10,000 nucleotides of DNA from NCBI GenBank assembly GCA_020216655.1, contig JAIWNU010000023.1, forward strand, positions 1 through 10,000. The letters run 5' to 3'. A program made the position numbers and the translations under genes. Under the pieces are notes generated by a model. It had not been told where the DNA came from. It saw only the letters and a list, made by a program, of their open reading frames with translations, and made no database searches. Shown here piece by piece: positions 6,597 to 10,000 of the stretch (position 1 is the first letter of the stretch; each line of letters begins with the position of its first letter). The DNA comes from Treponema sp. (GTDB lineage: Bacteria > Spirochaetota > Spirochaetia > Treponematales > Breznakiellaceae).

Positions 6597-7664
6597 TTAC
6601 TTGGGGCCGACCTGGCTTATAAGGCGGATCCCGAGGCAGGTCGCCACGGCCCGTTCACGGTTCAAGGTCCCATCGTGGACCGGGTGGTTAAGGATTTCCG
6701 CAGGGCTATTCGATTTTCGAATAACTAAGCTTGTGGATCCGCCGCCATCGAGGAGTAGGCCATTCCAGGCTCCAAGCCCCAGTAGTATTTGGGCGCTTTC
6801 GTATTCCGTGGCTCCCACGCTGTCCAGGAGCCGGCCGTCCACGGCAAGGAGTATGAGTGTTGTGCCATCCCAGCTCACGCCTACGGCGCTGCGGGGGGCG
6901 CGGCTCGTTCTTCCTTTAAGCGGAATACCGTCCTTAAGGACTTGATAAAAGCCGCCCACCGCATAGCGTACAGACTCAGCGTCTAAAACGTTTAAAACGG
7001 CAGCCGGGCTATCCACTTTTCCGGCTATATGGATATCCGTTTGCGCCGCTATACGGGCAATCCCATCCATTCCAATAAGCAGTGCGCCAAAGGCGGGCGC
7101 TGGATCAGAGAATATGCGGCCCTCCTGTACCGCCAAACCTACAACGCGCCGCTCTTCTCCCTCCCGGTCAGAAACGGGGTCAAAGGGATTGGCGTTAAGG
7201 GCAGCTATACAGCCATATTGTTCTGCAAAACGGGATACCCTGATTGACGGTACAAATCCGTAGGCGAGCGGTTCAGGCCCTACTAGGATTTGGACTAAGG
7301 GGTTAGCCAGGTTTATCCTCACGGCCCAGAACGCGAGGGGCGGAAAGGAGATCCTTCCTGAGGTATATACGAGAGGCGCAGCGCTTAGATTGTCTGTATT
7401 TTTCGATCCCTGCGATTCTTCATGTTCTAAAACTTTCCAGACTATTGGGGGTACCGCTAATTCCCGGTCCCTATCCTGGCCTCTGAGTATATCAATACCG
7501 ATGTGCACAGTAGCGCAGGAGGACATAATAAAAACAATAAGCAGTGCGCCTAAGAGGGCTGCTAGCAATTTAGTAAAAGCTGGTTTTTTCGTCGGTCTAT
7601 CCTTTTCTTTGTATATTATAGCAATGGGTCTAGCAAAAACAATTACATGGGGGATATGCGGCAT
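6597..7664 (-). CDS. Phosphodiester glycosidase family (NAGPA-like) lipoprotein
   Basis: A 355-residue protein whose C-terminal two thirds match the phosphodiester glycosidase (NAGPA/DUF2233) family. That family includes the enzyme that removes GlcNAc from phosphate diesters; bacterial members are envelope proteins of mostly unknown substrate. Visible signatures: AALNANPFDP (154-163), GLAVQEGRIF (176-185), a GGFYQVLKDG segment (237-246), APRSAVGV (256-263), AVDGR (274-278), DGGGSTSLV (306-314) and the closing RERAV (336-340). A basic stretch (KDRPTKKPAFTK) followed by a hydrophobic run (33-47) and MSSC with C50 suggests a lipoprotein signal with a loose, spirochaete-like lipobox. The start is uncertain: ATG 7664 makes an overlong n-region and overlaps the divergent gene by 41 bp, but the only later standard start before the signal is TTG 7568, which would remove the basic residues. 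The ribosome site is weak. It is not in an operon in view. Confidence 0.82.
   Translation of the reverse strand: MPHIPHVIVFARPIAIIYKEKDRPTKKPAFTKLLAALLGALLIVFIMSSCATVHIGIDILRGQDRDRELAVPPIVWKVLEHEESQGSKNTDNLSAAPLVYTSGRISFPPLAFWAVRINLANPLVQILVGPEPLAYGFVPSIRVSRFAEQYGCIAALNANPFDPVSDREGEERRVVGLAVQEGRIFSDPAPAFGALLIGMDGIARIAAQTDIHIAGKVDSPAAVLNVLDAESVRYAVGGFYQVLKDGIPLKGRTSRAPRSAVGVSWDGTTLILLAVDGRLLDSVGATEYESAQILLGLGAWNGLLLDGGGSTSLVIRKSNSPAEILNHPVHDGTLNRERAVATCLGIRLISQVGPK
7615..7642 (-). promoter_or_regulatory. Possible promoter of the glycosidase-family gene
   Basis: On the minus strand a consensus TATAAT (7620-7615) lies 16 bp after a weak TTGTTT (7642-7637). It is followed by AAAAGGAT, resembling a ribosome site. 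If it is the main promoter, transcription would start downstream of ATG 7664 and translation would need a start not obvious in the sequence. The A+T-rich patch also contains plus-strand TATATT (7612-7617), six bases before the divergent gene's ATG. Confidence 0.3.
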
Positions 7665-8697
7665 GGTGCTTCTTTCCTGTCAAAGTATGAAGGCAAATTT
7701 AGATATGAAGGGGCTAAAAGACTATGCCCGTTCAATTGAACTGATGTTGGACCGGGAACAATCTTTATTACCGGTATTCGAAAATTCAAAAGAGCCGGAG
7801 AAACAGGCCCAAAATGATATGGACCCAGCCGAACGGCAACCCTTAACCCGCTGGAAGCTGTCTTTGAGTGGAAAACCAGTTTTTGGTGAACGCCTGAAAT
7901 TTCCTGCTCCCCAAGTGTCCCCACTGGGAGATAGCTATTTTTACTATTTTCATGCCCATAGAGAAGGAGCGAAAAAAGCAATCCTCTGGGCTCCAGGCTT
8001 TGGTGTATCGGATCTCGCATTTTTATTTATAAAGGAGTTTTTCCGGATAGAACTTGCCTCTGGATGGGACGTTTTGGTTTGGATCCCTCCCTATCATTTG
8101 GATCGGCAAATGCCGGGCAAAAAGGCAGGGGAAGGCCTTATTACTCCAGATCTCATAAATTTTCGGACTAATATGAATAGTGCGGTCCACGAACTAGGTC
8201 TGGGTCTCTCATGGCTTAGGAAGAAAGGATATGAACGGATAGGGGCTTGGGGCGGCAGCTTTGGCGCGGCAAGTCTCCTTCTTCTTTCCCAGCATGAAGA
8301 CTTTGACCATATGGCATTGATGATTCCCCTTATAGATTGGAATACTATCTGGGATTCTCGTCCTTTTTTAGGGATCCGGCAACAGTTTACGTCCAAAGGG
8401 GTGGATCTACAAACGGTTGCATCAGTCTTTGCATCAGTAAGTCCCCGATATGCCAAGCTGCCAAAAATTCCTTCAGATAGAATTTTATTTCTTCTTGCCG
8501 ATTATGATCAGCTTACTCCTTTAGATGTGAGCGAATCTTATGTCGCATCCTTAGGCTTTAGCGGCACCCAGGGACCAATAGTGCGCCGATTTAAGGAAAG
8601 CCACAGTACTATTTTGCTTAACCGAGAGGTATATGAAGAATATCGGAAGTTTTTAGAACGGATAGATAAGCCAGTTTCAGAAATCTCGGAGTTTTGA
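7624..8697 (+). CDS. Alpha/beta-hydrolase-fold lipoprotein
   Basis: A 357-residue protein starting at the ATG that yields a short lipoprotein signal: MGLAK, a hydrophobic stretch, then VLLSC with lipid-modified C19. The frame stays open upstream to 7390, but that part is antisense to the glycosidase gene and is rejected. After a charged, disordered-looking segment (about 50-72) comes an alpha/beta hydrolase domain (about 85-345): WAPGFG (122-127) as likely oxyanion-loop region, WGGSFGA (209-215) as nucleophile elbow with S212, ADYDQLTP (292-299) with probable acid D295 (D293 possible), and ESHSTIL (325-331) with H327. All three members of a Ser-Asp-His triad are thus present, so an active esterase, lipase or peptidase facing the periplasm or cell surface is likely; the substrate is unknown. 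No Shine-Dalgarno sequence precedes the ATG. A terminator follows 25 bp after the stop. Confidence 0.8.
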   Translation: MGLAKTITWGICGMVLLSCQSMKANLDMKGLKDYARSIELMLDREQSLLPVFENSKEPEKQAQNDMDPAERQPLTRWKLSLSGKPVFGERLKFPAPQVSPLGDSYFYYFHAHREGAKKAILWAPGFGVSDLAFLFIKEFFRIELASGWDVLVWIPPYHLDRQMPGKKAGEGLITPDLINFRTNMNSAVHELGLGLSWLRKKGYERIGAWGGSFGAASLLLLSQHEDFDHMALMIPLIDWNTIWDSRPFLGIRQQFTSKGVDLQTVASVFASVSPRYAKLPKIPSDRILFLLADYDQLTPLDVSESYVASLGFSGTQGPIVRRFKESHSTILLNREVYEEYRKFLERIDKPVSEISEF

Positions 8698-8722
8698 AAG
8701 CGTCTCAATAGGAGTAAATAAA

Positions 8723-8750
8723 AAAGGCCGTCCATTGGAGGACAGCCTTT
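8723..8750. terminator. Bidirectional terminator between hydrolase and rpsU
   Basis: AAAGGC (8723-8728) and GTCC (8730-8733) pair with GGAC (8740-8743) and GCCTTT (8745-8750) with one C-A mismatch and a 6-base loop. On the minus strand the stem is followed by TTTTTTATTTA, an excellent intrinsic terminator for rpsU, five bases past its stop. On the plus strand it is followed only by the paired TTT and ATTG, a weaker signal for the hydrolase gene. Confidence 0.82.
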
Positions 8751-8755
8751 ATTGC

Positions 8756-8959
8756 TTAATATTCGGATTTACCCTTGCGGTTTTTCTTCATCAGCTTGCG
8801 CTGAATAGCCTTCTTTTTCCGGTTGAGGATGGTGGAAGGTTTCTCATAATATTCCCGCTTTTTGTATTCCCGGATGATGCCTTCTTTTTCGACCATCCGC
8901 TTAAACCGCTTGATCGCCTTTTCCAGCATCTCGTTGTCGTCTACAACAATATGGGCCAC
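8756..8959 (-). CDS. rpsU: 30S ribosomal protein S21
   Basis: A 67-residue, very basic protein matching bacterial S21 (E. coli: 71). The N-terminus [20 protein letters not shown] and the motif KREYYEKPS are typical of the family, and the tail is rich in Lys and Arg. S21 sits on the 30S platform near the anti-Shine-Dalgarno end of 16S rRNA and takes part in initiation. The start codon is GTG, at 8959-8957, preceded five bases upstream by a nine-base perfect complement to the 16S tail (8973-8965). The upstream M23 peptidase gene ends six bases before this GTG, so the two are almost certainly cotranscribed and may be translationally coupled. No promoter can be separated from the peptidase coding sequence. 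A strong terminator follows at once, so rpsU is the last gene of the operon. Confidence 0.97.
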   Translation of the reverse strand: MAHIVVDDNEMLEKAIKRFKRMVEKEGIIREYKKREYYEKPSTILNRKKKAIQRKLMKKNRKGKSEY

Positions 8960-8964
8960 TGTAT

Positions 8965-8973
8965 ATCACCTCC
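8965..8973 (-). promoter_or_regulatory. Strong rpsU Shine-Dalgarno containing the upstream stop
   Basis: On the minus strand the sequence GGAGGTGAT, a nine-base match to the 16S rRNA tail complement, lies five bases before the rpsU GTG. The TGA inside it (8968-8966) is also the stop codon of the M23 peptidase. This decides the GTG start, and means ribosomes ending the first gene finish on the initiation site of the second. Confidence 0.9.
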
Positions 8974-10000
8974 CTTCCGCTGACCGGTCAGTATTATTTC
9001 CTAAGAACGGCACAATTTTACTTAAAATGCGATCCTTGTCAAGCGGTGCGGTTTGCACCATCAGATCCGGATCGGCAAACTCACCCTGAATGCGGAATTC
9101 CCAATGTAGATGCGGCCCCGTAGAAAGACCCGTGGAGCCGGATTTTCCAATTTCTGTTCCCATATCAATAAGTTCTCCTTCCTTTACCGAAAGGGAATCC
9201 ATGTGGTAGTAAATAGAATAGACTGCGGGCGCATGCTGCAGTATGACCGTGTTGCCTGTAACAATGCGGAACCGTGCCATCTGAACCAGGGCCGGCGCAG
9301 TAGCGCGCACGACAGTTCCCTTCGGCACGCCAAAGTCGATGCCGCCGTGGATGGTCCGTTCTGAAGTGCCGTTCGAATATTGGTAAATCCGCCGGTCTCC
9401 GAAAAAGCTCGTCCTGCGATTTGAATCCACCGGCATAGTAAAGGTTCCCGTCGTATACAGACCCGGCTTTGTGGCAACGAGCAGTTTCCATAACTCTGCC
9501 GCTTCCTTGTCCTTCTGCGGGTCCGGTTTTGTCTTGATGTCCGTATTTGCAGGCCCCAAAGCTATGGTCTCAGCATTAAAAGCCCTTTTCTCAATTGATA
9601 ATTGGAGCCGCGGCGGAAGTTTTATATCCAAGACACCGGGGATGTTATTGGCTCCTCCGGTGTCTGCTCGAATTTCGAGGTATGCCTTGCTGCCCTCATA
9701 GGTGTTCGGGATGACCAAAAGGGCAAGGTAAACCGTGTAGTCCGCGCCATCTGTTTGAGTTCGGTCGTAATAAAATAATGGGGCCGACAGCATCCCTTTG
9801 TTTTGTTCATTTAATAGCTGTACCCGGAAGGGAATAAGGTCCCCCGGCAGGGGTGCATTAGCCTTGGAGGATTCGCTGGGGGCAGGGCTTGATCCTTGAG
9901 GTTCCGGGAGGGCAAGGACGACTGTTACAGGAGATCCCGGACTTAGTTCATCCTGGAGAACCAGTGCCTTTGCTTCCCGGCTTTGGAATATGCCAGACCC
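8966..10000 (-). CDS. M23-family metallopeptidase (5' partial)
   Basis: The frame is open to the right edge of the window, so the first ATG in view (9793) is not the true start; 344 residues are visible and the N-terminus, probably with a signal peptide, is missing. The C-terminal domain (about 190-325) is an M23/LytM zinc endopeptidase that cleaves peptidoglycan cross-bridges or helps control division hydrolases. Zinc ligands and catalytic residues are present: HGGID (H218, D222), YYH (H266) and the PHLHWEF motif (H297, H299), as is the family-typical TSFFGDRR before them. The metal site is therefore complete and activity is expected. Before it lie a Pro/Ser-rich linker (about 33-53) and a beta-rich region with no family I can name. 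It is the upstream partner of rpsU, with its TGA inside that gene's ribosome site. Location should be periplasmic. Confidence 0.92.
   Translation of the reverse strand, partial: GSGIFQSREAKALVLQDELSPGSPVTVVLALPEPQGSSPAPSESSKANAPLPGDLIPFRVQLLNEQNKGMLSAPLFYYDRTQTDGADYTVYLALLVIPNTYEGSKAYLEIRADTGGANNIPGVLDIKLPPRLQLSIEKRAFNAETIALGPANTDIKTKPDPQKDKEAAELWKLLVATKPGLYTTGTFTMPVDSNRRTSFFGDRRIYQYSNGTSERTIHGGIDFGVPKGTVVRATAPALVQMARFRIVTGNTVILQHAPAVYSIYYHMDSLSVKEGELIDMGTEIGKSGSTGLSTGPHLHWEFRIQGEFADPDLMVQTAPLDKDRILSKIVPFLGNNTDRSAEGR

Noticed and set aside
7390..7623. Upstream extension of the hydrolase frame
   Set aside because: It is antisense to the glycosidase-family coding sequence, has no protein-family character, and would bury the lipoprotein signal at 7624-7680.
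7678..7683. Perfect TTGACA on the minus strand upstream of ATG 7664
   Set aside because: No acceptable -10 hexamer lies 16-19 bp downstream (CGCATA or CATATC only), so it is not called as a promoter by itself.
8966..9793. M23 peptidase starting at ATG 9793
   Set aside because: The frame stays open upstream through base 10000 with plausible Pro/Ser-rich protein sequence and no ribosome site at 9793, so the gene is partial at the window edge.

Overview
The window looks like ordinary chromosomal DNA from a spirochaete, most probably a Treponema relative of intermediate G+C. The clues are the character of the DnaE and S21 proteins, two putative lipoproteins with loose lipoboxes, and a GGDEF protein; this placement is an inference from protein character, not from a marker gene. 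I see no rRNA, tRNA, insertion sequence, CRISPR array or phage gene, and no clear new multi-gene system.

Layout. (1) At 1-400 (+) lies the C-terminal GGDEF domain of a diguanylate cyclase that starts outside the window. It converges on dnaE (455-3883, -), the replicative DNA polymerase III alpha subunit, with a perfect 12-bp hairpin between them. (2) dnaE is divergent from a LacI-family repressor (3972-5000, +). The 88-bp gap holds two face-to-face sigma70-type promoters and a LacI-type operator, which suggests autorepression. (3) At 5001-5230 there is an unusually long, almost fully paired hairpin ending in seven T residues, then a PLP-dependent class I/II aminotransferase (5231-6577, +). 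(4) The aminotransferase converges, with only 19 bp between stops, on a phosphodiester-glycosidase-family lipoprotein (6597-7664, -). This is divergent from, and by the longest reading overlaps, a lipoprotein alpha/beta hydrolase (7624-8697, +). (5) A bidirectional terminator separates the hydrolase from a minus-strand operon: an M23 peptidase (partial, running in from the right edge) followed by rpsU (S21, GTG start). The peptidase stop codon lies inside the very strong rpsU Shine-Dalgarno sequence.

How the parts fit. The genes do not form one pathway. dnaE and rpsU are housekeeping functions. The M23 peptidase and the two lipoproteins act at the cell envelope. The GGDEF protein makes a second messenger, and the repressor probably senses a small effector. 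The most interesting signals are regulatory: the LacI operator beside the dnaE promoter, the 80-nt hairpin before the aminotransferase, the stop-in-Shine-Dalgarno junction, and the conflicting start region between the two lipoproteins.
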